Shown piece by piece: positions 53,250-61,726 of a DNA stretch of 64,000 bases (position 1 is the first letter of the stretch; every line of letters begins with the position of its first letter). The position numbers were made by a program, and so were the translations under genes. Source of the DNA: Actinomycetota bacterium (GTDB lineage Bacteria; Actinomycetota; Geothermincolia; Geothermincolales; RBG-13-55-18); NCBI GenBank assembly GCA_028697145.1, contig JAQVFR010000006.1, forward strand, positions 26,737-90,736, read 5' to 3'. The notes beneath the pieces were generated by a model, which saw only the letters and a program-made list of their open reading frames with translations, had not been told where the DNA came from and did not search any database.

Positions 53250-54207
53250 CCCGGAGAGCAAGATACAGAGGCTGCTGTCGGTGATCCCCTACGTCCTGAA
53301 GAACCAGGGGGTGACCCTGAGCGAGCTCTGCGACGTCTTCGGGGTATCACGCGCCCACATCGTCAGTGATCTCGACCTCATCTTCATGTGCGGCCAGCCG
53401 GACTACACGCCCGCCGACCTCATCGAGGTGGAGATAGACGGAGACCAGGTCTTTATCCGCATGGCCGACTACTTCGCCCGGCCCATGAGGTTCACGACCG
53501 CGGAGCTATCCGGCCTGTACCTGGCGTGCGAGGCGGTGCGGCGCCTCTCGGGCCCGCCCGCGTCGTCCGCCCTCACCTCGGCCATGGACAGGATAGCTGG
53601 CGCGCTCAAGGAGGGGGCCGTTCCCCGTGACCTCATCGCGGAGAGCGTGGATTTCCACCAGCCCGCGCCGGGGGGCGAGCTGGTGGCCGCCCTGTCGGAG
53701 GCGTGCGAGCGGCGGCGCGTGGTGGAGATGGAATACTACACCTACGGCAGGGACGACATCACGCGGCGCCGGGTCCACCCCCTCTCACTGGAATTCGGGA
53801 TGGGAAACTGGTACCTGCGGGCCTGGGACGGCCGCAGCCGCGAGATAAGGGTCTTTCGCGTCGACCGCATCAAGGACATGAAGGTCACAGCCGACACCTT
53901 CGAGCCGCCGCCCGAGGAGGAGGCGGACAGGCCTTCGCCGGGCCCGCACGGCGTCGCCGCCGGCGGCGAGATAGAGGTGTGCCTGCGTTTTTCCCCCGCC
54001 CTGGCGCGCTGGGCCGAGGAACAGCCGATCTTCTCGCAGGCGCAGATGGTGAGGGGGCGCCTGGTGTGCACCCTGCGCACGGATAACCTCTCGTGGCTGG
54101 AGCGGGAGCTGTTGAGGTACGGCACCGAGGTGGAGATAATATCGCCTCCGGAGCTCAAGGAAAGGCTGCGCGCTCGCGTGAAGAACCTGCTCGAGATGTA
54201 CGGGTAG
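53242..54207 (+). CDS. pafC: WYL-domain transcriptional regulator (PafC-like)
   Basis: Protein of 321 residues with helix-turn-helix NQGVTLSELCDVFGVSRAHIVSDLDLI (residues 20-50) and WYL domain VVEMEYYTYGRDDITRRRVHPL, GNWYLRAWDGRSREIRVFRVDRIKDM (exact WYL). A WCX domain ends the protein. Forms the second half of a PafBC-type pair; in the known system the two proteins act as a heterodimer at RecA-independent DNA-damage promoters. ATG overlaps the first gene's stop region by 8 nt. No proteasome or Pup genes are in the window. Confidence 0.85.
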   Translation: MSDPESKIQRLLSVIPYVLKNQGVTLSELCDVFGVSRAHIVSDLDLIFMCGQPDYTPADLIEVEIDGDQVFIRMADYFARPMRFTTAELSGLYLACEAVRRLSGPPASSALTSAMDRIAGALKEGAVPRDLIAESVDFHQPAPGGELVAALSEACERRRVVEMEYYTYGRDDITRRRVHPLSLEFGMGNWYLRAWDGRSREIRVFRVDRIKDMKVTADTFEPPPEEEADRPSPGPHGVAAGGEIEVCLRFSPALARWAEEQPIFSQAQMVRGRLVCTLRTDNLSWLERELLRYGTEVEIISPPELKERLRARVKNLLEMYG

Positions 54208-54219
54208 GCGCGGGGACCC

Positions 54220-54510
54220 TCAGACCCGGGGGTGGCGGGTGAGATAGGCCTGGCGGAAACGGTCGAGGCTCATCCCGTCCAGGTCGTTCTTGATCTCCAT
54301 CTGGCGGCGCCTGGCCTGTTCCAGCTCCTTGTAGCGCTCGCCGTAGACCAGGCGCTGCACGCGAAAGTCCCACACCTCCACCAGGAATCCCTCTCCGAAG
54401 GAAGCATCGATGAAACCCTTGGTGATGCGCACCTTGTAGGTCGTGCTGGCGGACTCTCCGCCGTTTCCACCGATCAATGTCTCTCGTCTGTGCAACTCTT
54501 CTCCCGACAA
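54220..54510 (-). CDS. Small protein of unknown function
   Basis: Protein of 96 residues starting at TTG after AGGGGGG. TYKVRITKGFIDASFGEGFLVEVWDFRVQRLVYGERYKELEQARRRQMEIKND suggests a beta-rich N-terminus and helical end. Not recognised. Convergent with the WYL pair. The 346-nt gap upstream (54511-54856) is AT-rich near 54540-54600 (likely its promoter) and otherwise shows nothing. Confidence 0.5.
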   Translation of the reverse strand: MSGEELHRRETLIGGNGGESASTTYKVRITKGFIDASFGEGFLVEVWDFRVQRLVYGERYKELEQARRRQMEIKNDLDGMSLDRFRQAYLTRHPRV

Positions 54511-54856
54511 AATAAATTCCCCCCCTTTTTAGGGGGTAAGTAATATTCTAACACCGCTACGCAAGATTAATGTACAATTCAGAATAATATGTATGTTATC
54601 GCAGGAGGCCTCGACCCGCGCGGCCGTACTCCCGTCGTGGAGAACACCGGCACGATTCACCCCTTTCATCGCTCCTCATGGCGGCTGCCTGGGGGGGATT
54701 TTCATCACAATCCCTCCACGCGAGGGGAGCGGCGTCCCGTCCGCAACCCCCTCGTGACGAGGCCGGGCACCCCGGGCTCCTGACGCGGGGCTTCAGGCCG
54801 CCCGGCCTCAGATACTATAATGGTCTGGACTTTGGTCTCAGGAACCGGGAGGGATC

Positions 54857-55636
54857 ATGCCGAGGAGAGTCGTGATCGTCGCGCTGGCGGCGGCGCTGCT
54901 GGCTGCCATGTCGGGGTGCGGGGAAGGCGGGGAAATGAGCCTCTCCGAATACCGCACGTCCATTTCCGAGCTGCACGACGGGGTGGCGTGGGACCTGGGG
55001 GTTACCCTCGAGACGTTGAACGGGCTGAGCTTCGATGACTATTACGACCTGCCGGAAATGCGGGATGCCTTCGCCGCGGCGGAGGTCATATTCGCGTCGG
55101 CGTGGGATACCGCGGACCCCATGTACCCGCCGCGGGAGGCGGAGCCCCTCCACGTGGACTTGCTGGAGTTCTATGCCGAGGGCGCCGCGGCCATGCGCGG
55201 CGTACAGGATTCCATAGGGTTTTTAGAGGCCGCCCTGCCCATGCTGCAGGACGTGGAGAACCTGGCGATCCCCGCCCTTCCCGAGGGCGCCGGGGAACCC
55301 GAGATAAAGGCCGCGGCCGCGGAGGACCGCCGTTCCATGGAGGGCTACCTGAAGGAGATGGACGGCATGTACCCGCCGCGGGAACTGCAGGCCTTTCGCG
55401 ATAAGCTGACGGAGTTCTTCCGGTCCATCGACGATGCCGTGGCCGCGGTCGATCAGGCCGTCAGGCCCGAGGATCTCTCTCCCTTCCCGCAGTTCCGGGC
55501 GTGGTTCACCACCGCCATCGAGGATGCTCGGGCGTTATGGTCAGAGGCCGTAGCCTTTCTGGGCGCCCTGGGGGCGGCCATAGACGAATATATCGAGCAG
55601 GGCAAGGAATTGGCCGCGCGGATCCAGCTGCTGTAA
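54857..55636 (+). CDS. Lipoprotein of unknown function
   Basis: Lipid-anchored protein of 259 residues: signal peptide with lipobox AAMSGC (Cys near 21). The mature part is acidic, helical and alanine-rich, with the tetrapeptide MYPP occurring twice (DPMYPPREAEPL and DGMYPPRELQAF), hinting at an internal repeat of about 80 residues. No catalytic motifs. Function unknown. GGGAGG precedes the ATG. It is followed after 36 nt by the acyl-CoA synthetase gene, possibly in one operon. Confidence 0.75.
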   Translation: MPRRVVIVALAAALLAAMSGCGEGGEMSLSEYRTSISELHDGVAWDLGVTLETLNGLSFDDYYDLPEMRDAFAAAEVIFASAWDTADPMYPPREAEPLHVDLLEFYAEGAAAMRGVQDSIGFLEAALPMLQDVENLAIPALPEGAGEPEIKAAAAEDRRSMEGYLKEMDGMYPPRELQAFRDKLTEFFRSIDDAVAAVDQAVRPEDLSPFPQFRAWFTTAIEDARALWSEAVAFLGALGAAIDEYIEQGKELAARIQLL

Positions 55637-55672
55637 AGGCGCGGAGCGGGTGGCATACGCAGGAGGTAGGAT

Positions 55673-57148
55673 TTGAGCAACAGGGACGTAGACGCAGTCG
55701 AGGCGCTTTTCAACCCCCGCCGCATGGCGGTCATCGGGGCCTCCTCCCACCTGGCGAAATGGGGGAGGATAGTCCCATCGAACATCATGCGCGACGGGTA
55801 CAAAGGGGAGCTTTACCTCGTGAATCCGCGCGGGGGGGAGCTCAACGGCATGACCTTCTACCCCAGCGCTGCGGCCATCGGCAAGGAGATCGACCTGGCC
55901 ATGGTCACCATACCCGCGGAGAACGTCGAGGGGGTGCTGGAGGACTGCGCCGCCGCGGGGACCAAGGTGGTCATCGCCATCTCTGGAGGCTTCAGCGAGT
56001 CCTCTCCGGAGGGGCGCGCGCTGGAGGAGAGCATGGTCGCGAAGGCGAGAAGCTACGGCATCAGGGTGGTCGGCCCCAACACCATGGGCATCTACTCCGC
56101 GCCCTGGAGCCTGACCGCGCTCATGCCGCCCGTGAGGCCCCGTCCGGGGCACGTGGCCTTCGCCGCCCAGAGCGGCAACCTCGGCACCCAGATGCTGGGG
56201 TGGGGTTCCTTCCGCGGCATAGGTTTCTCGCGCTTCGTGTGCATCGGCAACGAATGCGACCTGGAGTTCGCCGATTACCTGGAGTACTTCGCCCGCGACG
56301 AGTCCACCAGGGTCATCCTCCTCTACGTGGAGGGGTTCAAGAGGCCGCGCCGTATCCTGGAGATAGCCGAGGAGATATCCCTCAGCAAGCCCATCGTCAT
56401 CTACAAGGCGGCAGGGACGGGGGCGGGGAGCCGGGCCGCCGCCTCGCACAGCGCCGCCATGGCCGGGACCCGCGAGGTCTACGCCGGGATGATACGCCAG
56501 ACCGGCATGATCCGGGCGGAGACCACCGAGGAGATGCTGGATTTCTCCGACGCCCTGGTCAAGCTCCCCCTCCCCCGCGGCCGCAGGGTGGCCATCCTCT
56601 CCTGGGGCGGAGGATGGGGGGTGGTGGCGGCGGACCTCTGCGAGCAGGACGGGCTCGAGGTGGGGCCGCTGCCCGACGGGCTGAGAAACGAGATCGGGGA
56701 GATTCTACCGTCGTACTGGAGCAAGGGCAATCCCGTCGACCTGGTGGGCCAGCTCAACATGGACAACCACACGCGCTGCCTGGAGCTGCTCACGCGCAGC
56801 CCCGAATACGACATGGTGTTCTCCCTGGGCACCATCAACGCCGCCTCCGCCTTCAGCCTGAAGTCCGAAGACCGGGATGGCACGGAAAAAAGCGCGGTGG
56901 ACGCGCAGAGGGCGTACGTGAGGGACCGCAGCATGCACTTCGCGCAGCGGGTGGCCGAGCTCATGCAGGAGGAGGACAAGCCCATCGTGGCCGTGAAGAT
57001 GCCACAGCAGGACAGTGATGTATCCGCGGACGGTACGGACGCCTATCCCCAGGACCGGCTTTGTATCCATGCCAATCCGGAGCGGGCGGCGCGGGTCCTG
57101 GCCATGCTCGCGGACCGGGCGGGCTACCTGCGCTCGCGGGGGGCGTGA
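55673..57148 (+). CDS. ADP-forming acyl-CoA synthetase, alpha-type subunit
   Basis: Protein of 491 residues combining the CoA-binding domain (NPRRMAVIGASSHLAKWG, near 15) with the ligase-CoA domain. GSRAAASHSAAMAG near 255 includes the phospho-histidine of acetyl-CoA synthetase (ADP-forming) alpha subunits. It lacks the ATP-grasp (beta) domain and no beta subunit is adjacent, so it needs a partner elsewhere or is a variant. TTG start after AGGAGGTAGG. Couples thioester breakdown to ATP in anaerobes. Its stop overlaps the UppP start (TGATG). Confidence 0.83.
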   Translation: MSNRDVDAVEALFNPRRMAVIGASSHLAKWGRIVPSNIMRDGYKGELYLVNPRGGELNGMTFYPSAAAIGKEIDLAMVTIPAENVEGVLEDCAAAGTKVVIAISGGFSESSPEGRALEESMVAKARSYGIRVVGPNTMGIYSAPWSLTALMPPVRPRPGHVAFAAQSGNLGTQMLGWGSFRGIGFSRFVCIGNECDLEFADYLEYFARDESTRVILLYVEGFKRPRRILEIAEEISLSKPIVIYKAAGTGAGSRAAASHSAAMAGTREVYAGMIRQTGMIRAETTEEMLDFSDALVKLPLPRGRRVAILSWGGGWGVVAADLCEQDGLEVGPLPDGLRNEIGEILPSYWSKGNPVDLVGQLNMDNHTRCLELLTRSPEYDMVFSLGTINAASAFSLKSEDRDGTEKSAVDAQRAYVRDRSMHFAQRVAELMQEEDKPIVAVKMPQQDSDVSADGTDAYPQDRLCIHANPERAARVLAMLADRAGYLRSRGA

Positions 57149-57957
57149 TGGGCATACTGCCGGCCCTCCTGCTGGGAGCCGTCCAGGGGGTGACGGAGTT
57201 CTGGCCCATCTCCAGTTCCGCGCACCTCGCCCTGCTCATCCACATCTTCGGTTGGGGCGAGCCCGACCTCTCCTTCATGGTGGCGCTCCACGTGGGGACC
57301 TGGCTGGCGGTGGTGTGGTATTACCGCCGCAGGCTTCTGTCCATCGTGGTGGCCCTGTGGCGGGAGGTGAGGGGGAATAGCCGGGGAGACCCCGAGGCCA
57401 GGCTGGGCGGGCTGCTGCTGCTGGCCACCATACCGGGCGTTATCCTGGGGGCCGTCTTCGCCGAGTCCTCGCAGATGATGGAGGGCATGCCGCTGCTCAT
57501 GACCGTGACCCTGGCCGTCTTCGGGCTGGTGCTGTGGGCGGCGGACGCCTGGGGGCCACAGGCGAAGGACTCCAATGGCGCGGGCTGGAGGGAAGCGCTG
57601 GCCATGGGGGTGGCCCAGGGCATCGCCCTCATGCCGGGCGTTTCGCGCTCGGGAGTGACCATCTCCACCGCTCGCGCCGCCGGGTTGGGGCGCAGGGAAG
57701 CGGCGGATTTCGCCTTCCTCCTCTCCGTCCCCATCATAGGGGCCGCCGCCGCCTATCAGGGATTAAAGCTTGTCCTGGACGGCATGCCGGCGGACCGGAT
57801 CTGGCCCATGCTGGCGGGATGCGCGTCCGCCGCGGTCACCGGGTACTTCGCCATCGGTTTCCTGCTCTCGCGCCTCAAGGCGGGGACCTTCAGGCCTTAC
57901 GCCATCTACCGCCTGGTCCTCGCGGCGGTACTCCTCGTGGTGCTGGTCATTCTTTGA
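57148..57957 (+). CDS. uppP: Undecaprenyl-diphosphatase
   Basis: Recycles the undecaprenyl carrier by dephosphorylating undecaprenyl pyrophosphate at the membrane; used by peptidoglycan and exopolysaccharide synthesis. The 269-residue protein has QGVTEFWPISSSAHL (near 12) and GVSRSGVTIS (near 165), the two catalytic motifs of the BacA family, and about eight helices. The W in EFWPISSS replaces the usual L. Length is normal. ATG overlaps the preceding stop as TGATG. Confidence 0.92.
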   Translation: MGILPALLLGAVQGVTEFWPISSSAHLALLIHIFGWGEPDLSFMVALHVGTWLAVVWYYRRRLLSIVVALWREVRGNSRGDPEARLGGLLLLATIPGVILGAVFAESSQMMEGMPLLMTVTLAVFGLVLWAADAWGPQAKDSNGAGWREALAMGVAQGIALMPGVSRSGVTISTARAAGLGRREAADFAFLLSVPIIGAAAAYQGLKLVLDGMPADRIWPMLAGCASAAVTGYFAIGFLLSRLKAGTFRPYAIYRLVLAAVLLVVLVIL

Positions 57958-58372
57958 CCGTCGGCATGGGCTGCCACTCGCCGTGGATATAGAAGGTTCC
58001 GATGCCCTTGGCGATGAGGTCGTCTCCGTTTCTCAGCTCCGCCTCGGCGATTGCGATACGGGGGTGGCGGTCGATAACCCTGGAATCACAGACCAGGCGC
58101 CCCGACTTGGGGGACTTAATGAAATGGATCTTCATCTCGATGGTCGCGCACATCTCCCCTTCAGCGAGGGTCGCGTAAACCGCCGACCCCATTCCGTAGT
58201 CGATCACCGAGGATATGACCCCACCGTGCAGGGAACCACGCGGGCTGATCAGCTCTTTCTTGATATCCAGCTCACACCGGCTGATACCTTCCCCGTAAGC
58301 GATGAACGATATACCGAGCATGTCCCCGAAGGGATCATCCACTCGCTCCGTTGGTTGGCTCCCCTCTGCCAT
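57947..58372 (-). CDS. PaaI-type hotdog thioesterase
   Basis: Protein of 141 residues with the hotdog-fold thioesterase pattern: ISPRGSLHGGVISSVIDYGMGSAVY (acyl-binding helix, HGG) and TIEMKIHFIKSPKSGRLVCDSRVIDRHPRIAIAEAEL. It removes CoA from acyl-CoAs in relatives. ATG overlaps the HypB stop (TGATG), so it is co-translated with the Hyp genes. Ends overlap the UppP gene by 11 nt on the opposite strand. TTG immediately before the ATG is an alternative start. Confidence 0.82.
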   Translation of the reverse strand: MAEGSQPTERVDDPFGDMLGISFIAYGEGISRCELDIKKELISPRGSLHGGVISSVIDYGMGSAVYATLAEGEMCATIEMKIHFIKSPKSGRLVCDSRVIDRHPRIAIAEAELRNGDDLIAKGIGTFYIHGEWQPMPTVKE

Positions 58373-59031
58373 CAAGATTCCTTAAAATCCCTGACCCGTT
58401 GCTCCAGCCAGTCGGCCCAGGCCCCGAGGCCCTCGCCGGTACGGCAGCTCACCTCGAAGATGACGATGTCCGGGTTCATGCGCGTGACCACCTCGCGCAG
58501 CTCGGCCATGTCGAAGTCGCCAAGGCCGATGAGGTCGGTCTTGTTCACCACCAGCACGTCGGAGTCGCTGAACATGAGGGGATATTTGAGGGGCTTGTCG
58601 TGCCCCTCGGCCACGGAAAGGATCATGGCCCGCAGCGCCTCCCCCAGTTTGAACTCGGCGGGGCATACCAGGTTGCCCACGTTCTCTATTATCAGCAGGT
58701 CGATGGCGGCGAGGTCCATATGGGCGAGGGCCTGCTGGATCATGATGGCGTCCAGGTGGCAGGCACCGCCGGTGTTTATCTGCACCACCGGGATGTCGTA
58801 GGCTTTGAGCTTCTCCGCATCCACGCTGGAGGCGATGTCCCCCTCTATCACCCCTACCTCGAGCTTCTCTTTGAGCAGCTGCAGGGTGGCGGCGATGAGG
58901 GAAGTCTTGCCCGCCCCCGGCGATGCCATGAGGTTCATGGCCATCACGCCGCGTTCGCGGAACAGGGCCTCGTTCTCCCGGGCTATCTTCTCGTTGGCGT
59001 CGAATATGCCCTCAAGGACCTCTATATCCAT
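58372..59031 (-). CDS. hypB: Hydrogenase/urease nickel-insertion GTPase HypB
   Basis: GTPase of 219 residues that delivers nickel to NiFe-hydrogenase or urease apoproteins. P-loop SPGAGKTSL near 40, IEGDIAS, ENVGNLVCPAEF and NKTDL in order, all HypB signatures. The N-terminal poly-His storage domain and the CxxCGC of the E. coli enzyme are absent, as in many bacteria. ATG chosen because GGAGG lies 5-6 nt upstream. HypA lies upstream after about 140 nt. No hydrogenase structural genes are in the window. Confidence 0.93.
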   Translation of the reverse strand: MDIEVLEGIFDANEKIARENEALFRERGVMAMNLMASPGAGKTSLIAATLQLLKEKLEVGVIEGDIASSVDAEKLKAYDIPVVQINTGGACHLDAIMIQQALAHMDLAAIDLLIIENVGNLVCPAEFKLGEALRAMILSVAEGHDKPLKYPLMFSDSDVLVVNKTDLIGLGDFDMAELREVVTRMNPDIVIFEVSCRTGEGLGAWADWLEQRVRDFKES

Positions 59032-59172
59032 GCCCACCTCCTAGACCGACCTTCAAGACCATTGCCGCGGGTGGAACGCACCCGTTATATCTATCTATAC
59101 CCGGTCCCGAGCCGCCCGCAAACCGGCGCCGGTGCAATGGCATGCCCGCCGGGGACGCCTCCCTCGCTTCCT

Positions 59173-59514
59173 CTATTCGATCTCGATGGACTCGACCAGG
59201 AACTCCCGCCCGGAGACCAGCTCGGTGTCCGCCCGGCCGCAACGGGGGCAGGTAAGATCGTATTCGACCACCGTGAAGTCCTCGTCGCAGTCGGGACAAT
59301 GCGATACCACCGGCACCTTGGTGAAATTCAGCTCCGCGCCCTGGGCGATGGTATCCTTTGTGACCATGTCCCAATAAAATGCGACGTAGTGGTCGACTAT
59401 ACCGGTGAGCTCCCCCAGTTTCACGTTCACCTTGAGCACGCGCCTGGCCCTGTTGCTCTGCGCGTGCCTCAGGCATATGCTGGCGATGCTCTCGGTCACT
59501 CCGAGCTCGTGCAT
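59173..59514 (-). CDS. hypA: Hydrogenase maturation nickel metallochaperone HypA
   Basis: Protein of 113 residues. MHELGVTESI carries the N-terminal nickel-binding MHE. CPDC...CPRC (residues 74-93) forms the zinc ribbon. Acts with HypB to insert nickel. GGAAGGAA precedes the ATG; the longer frame upstream has no support. The 336-nt divergent gap (59515-59850) to the CoA-transferase has TATACA-type AT-rich sequence near 59675 and an ATCCCGCGGGAT palindrome near 59760 but no frame. Confidence 0.92.
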   Translation of the reverse strand: MHELGVTESIASICLRHAQSNRARRVLKVNVKLGELTGIVDHYVAFYWDMVTKDTIAQGAELNFTKVPVVSHCPDCDEDFTVVEYDLTCPRCGRADTELVSGREFLVESIEIE

Positions 59515-59850
59515 GGCGTTCCTTCCTCTCCGCGCCTCCACCGACCTCCTTGCATAATAGTCCAAAACCCCGCCGCGCTGAAGGATGTGGGTCACCGGAG
59601 CCGATTCGCCCCGCCGATGTGCTGTTTGCGCGGGATCGTGGCTGGCAATCGGAGGAGAATAGTGTTTAAATATACAAGGACGCAACCACATAATAAGAGA
59701 CGCAGCTCAGTCGAGGTAATTGATGGAACAGGATAAGCAGCGCCATGCCGGACCCGCATCCCGCGGGATCCGGGGAATCACCCGCACCTTGGAACCGGTG
59801 CCCCGCTTCGTCCGTTCCGCTATCCAGGTGAGAGATGGGGAGGTTTGAGG

Positions 59851-60909
59851 ATGAGCCACGCCAACGAAAGACTTTTTGACCACGCACTGGCCAGGGAGGC
59901 GAAGCTGAAGAAATCCCGGGCGGAGAAGGACAAGAGGATGCCGCTCAAGGACGCCATAGCGGAGTTCGTCCAGGACGGGGACTCCGTCATCGAGACGGGT
60001 TTCGCCTACGTGCGCGGGCCAATGGCCGCCTTCTGGGAGATAGGCCGCCAGAGGAAAAAGGACCTGGTGGGCATCTTCACCCCGGGCGGCATGAACACCG
60101 CCTGGCACGAGTTCGGAGGGATGGAGGGCTGCCACGTCGCCTACGTGGGCGTGGAGATGCGCGGCCTCATCGCGCCCTTCCGGCGCGGGGTCGAGGCCGG
60201 CACCCTGAAGGTATATTCCGAGTGGAGCCACGGGGGGATGGCCCTCGCCCTGCTGGCCGCGGAGAAAGGACTGGACTACGTGGCCTGCAAGTCCATGCTG
60301 GGCACGGACATCATGAAGACCAACCCCTATATCAAGCAGGCCGAGGACCCCTTTACCGGAGCACCGGTGTGCCTGGTGCCTGCCATGTACCCTGACGTGG
60401 CCATCATCCACGTCCACCACGCCGACAAGTACGGCAACGGCCGCATCTGGGGCCCCGCCGTCAACGACGAGTCCATCTGCGTGGCAGCTCACAAGGTCAT
60501 CGTGACCTGCGAGCGCATCGTGGACACCCTGGACATCCGGGCCAATCCCTACCAGGTGGTCGTGCCCCATTACACCGTCGACGCGGTGTGCGAGGTGCCT
60601 TTCGGCGCCTATCCCGGTGATATGCCGGGTATGTATTACTTCGACCGGCGCCTGCAGGAAAGGGTGGTGCGCGTGGAGTGGAAGACTCCCGAGAGCACCA
60701 GGCACTTCTACGATAAGTACATCCTGGGCACCAAGGACCATTTCGAGATGATCCAGATAATCGCCGAGGAAGAGGGCATGAACGTCATCGAGTACCTGAA
60801 GCAGTTGGAGCAACTGGCCTGCGATGCCGCCTACTGGGGTCTGGGCTCCTGGGGCGTCGGCGGCGAGCGCGACTGGAAGTACGAGGAAGTGGCCAAGCGG
60901 GCCATTTAA
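59851..60909 (+). CDS. CoA-transferase subunit A (glutaconate/3-oxoacid type)
   Basis: Class I CoA-transferase subunit of 352 residues: MPLKDAIAEFVQDGDSVIETGFAYVRGPMAA opens the Rossmann-like domain. FTPGGMNTAWHEFGGM and PAMYPDVAIIHVHHADKYGNGRIWG are GctA-like blocks. Forms a heteromer with the next gene. Moves CoA between carboxylates; members include glutaconate CoA-transferase and the steroid ring-opening IpdAB. GGGGAGG lies 7 nt before the chosen ATG. Substrate unresolved. Confidence 0.82.
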   Translation: MSHANERLFDHALAREAKLKKSRAEKDKRMPLKDAIAEFVQDGDSVIETGFAYVRGPMAAFWEIGRQRKKDLVGIFTPGGMNTAWHEFGGMEGCHVAYVGVEMRGLIAPFRRGVEAGTLKVYSEWSHGGMALALLAAEKGLDYVACKSMLGTDIMKTNPYIKQAEDPFTGAPVCLVPAMYPDVAIIHVHHADKYGNGRIWGPAVNDESICVAAHKVIVTCERIVDTLDIRANPYQVVVPHYTVDAVCEVPFGAYPGDMPGMYYFDRRLQERVVRVEWKTPESTRHFYDKYILGTKDHFEMIQIIAEEEGMNVIEYLKQLEQLACDAAYWGLGSWGVGGERDWKYEEVAKRAI

Positions 60910-60921
60910 GGAGGGCACAAG

Positions 60922-61704
60922 ATGAACGACGTACAAGCGAACGAGATCCAGTATACTCCCAGGGAGCTGCTGGCCTGCGTGGCCGCGCGGCTGATAAAGG
61001 ACGGGGAGAGCGTCTTCGTGGGCACCGGGCTTCCCCTGGTGGGGGCGCTCCTCGCGCACAAGATGTATGCTCCCGACATGATGGCCATCTACGAATGCGG
61101 CGCCGTGGACCCAGAGCCCCGCGTGCTCCCCTGGTCCGTCTCCGGCTCGTGGACGTATCATAAGGCCCCGGTAATCCTCTCCATGACCTCGGTATTCGGC
61201 CACAGCCGCGCCGGCTACGCCGACGTGGGCTTCCTGGGCGGCGCCCAGATCGACATGTACGGCAACATCAACGCCACCACCATCGGCGACTACGAGAATC
61301 CCAAGGTGCGCCTGACCGGCTCGGGAGGGGCCAACGACATCGCCTCCCTGTGCCAGAGGGTGATCTTCATGGGGCTGCACCTGCCGGAGCGCTTCCCCGA
61401 GCGCTGCGACTACGTCACCACCCCCGGCTACCTCGACGGTCCGGGGGCGCGCGAGCGCGCCGGCCTGGTGGGCGGCGGGCCCTGGCGGGTCATCTCCCAC
61501 CTGGGACTCATGGGCTTCGACGAGGAGAGCTGCCGTATGAGGCTCATCTCCTATCACCCCGGCGTAACTCCGGAGGTCATCCAGCAGTTCACCGGCTTCG
61601 AGCTGCTGGTGCCCGACGACGTGATAGAGACGCCCAGGCCGACGGCGGAGGAACTGCGGATTCTGCGCGAGGAAGTCGACCCCTGCCAGCTCTTCGTCTT
61701 CTAG
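60922..61704 (+). CDS. CoA-transferase subunit B
   Basis: Protein of 260 residues, 12 nt after subunit A. VAARLIKDGESVFVGTGLPLVGA and MMAIYECGAVDPEP carry the catalytic-type Glu (E-C-G, where GctB has E-S-G). IpdB of mycobacteria lacks this Glu, so a true CoA-transferase is more likely than the IpdAB hydrolase. QIDMYGNINATTIGDYENPKVRLTGSGGANDIAS is a family block. AAGGAGGGC precedes the ATG. Confidence 0.82.
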   Translation: MNDVQANEIQYTPRELLACVAARLIKDGESVFVGTGLPLVGALLAHKMYAPDMMAIYECGAVDPEPRVLPWSVSGSWTYHKAPVILSMTSVFGHSRAGYADVGFLGGAQIDMYGNINATTIGDYENPKVRLTGSGGANDIASLCQRVIFMGLHLPERFPERCDYVTTPGYLDGPGARERAGLVGGGPWRVISHLGLMGFDEESCRMRLISYHPGVTPEVIQQFTGFELLVPDDVIETPRPTAEELRILREEVDPCQLFVF

Positions 61705-61726
61705 GACGTCTTCGAAGCCGCGGGAG

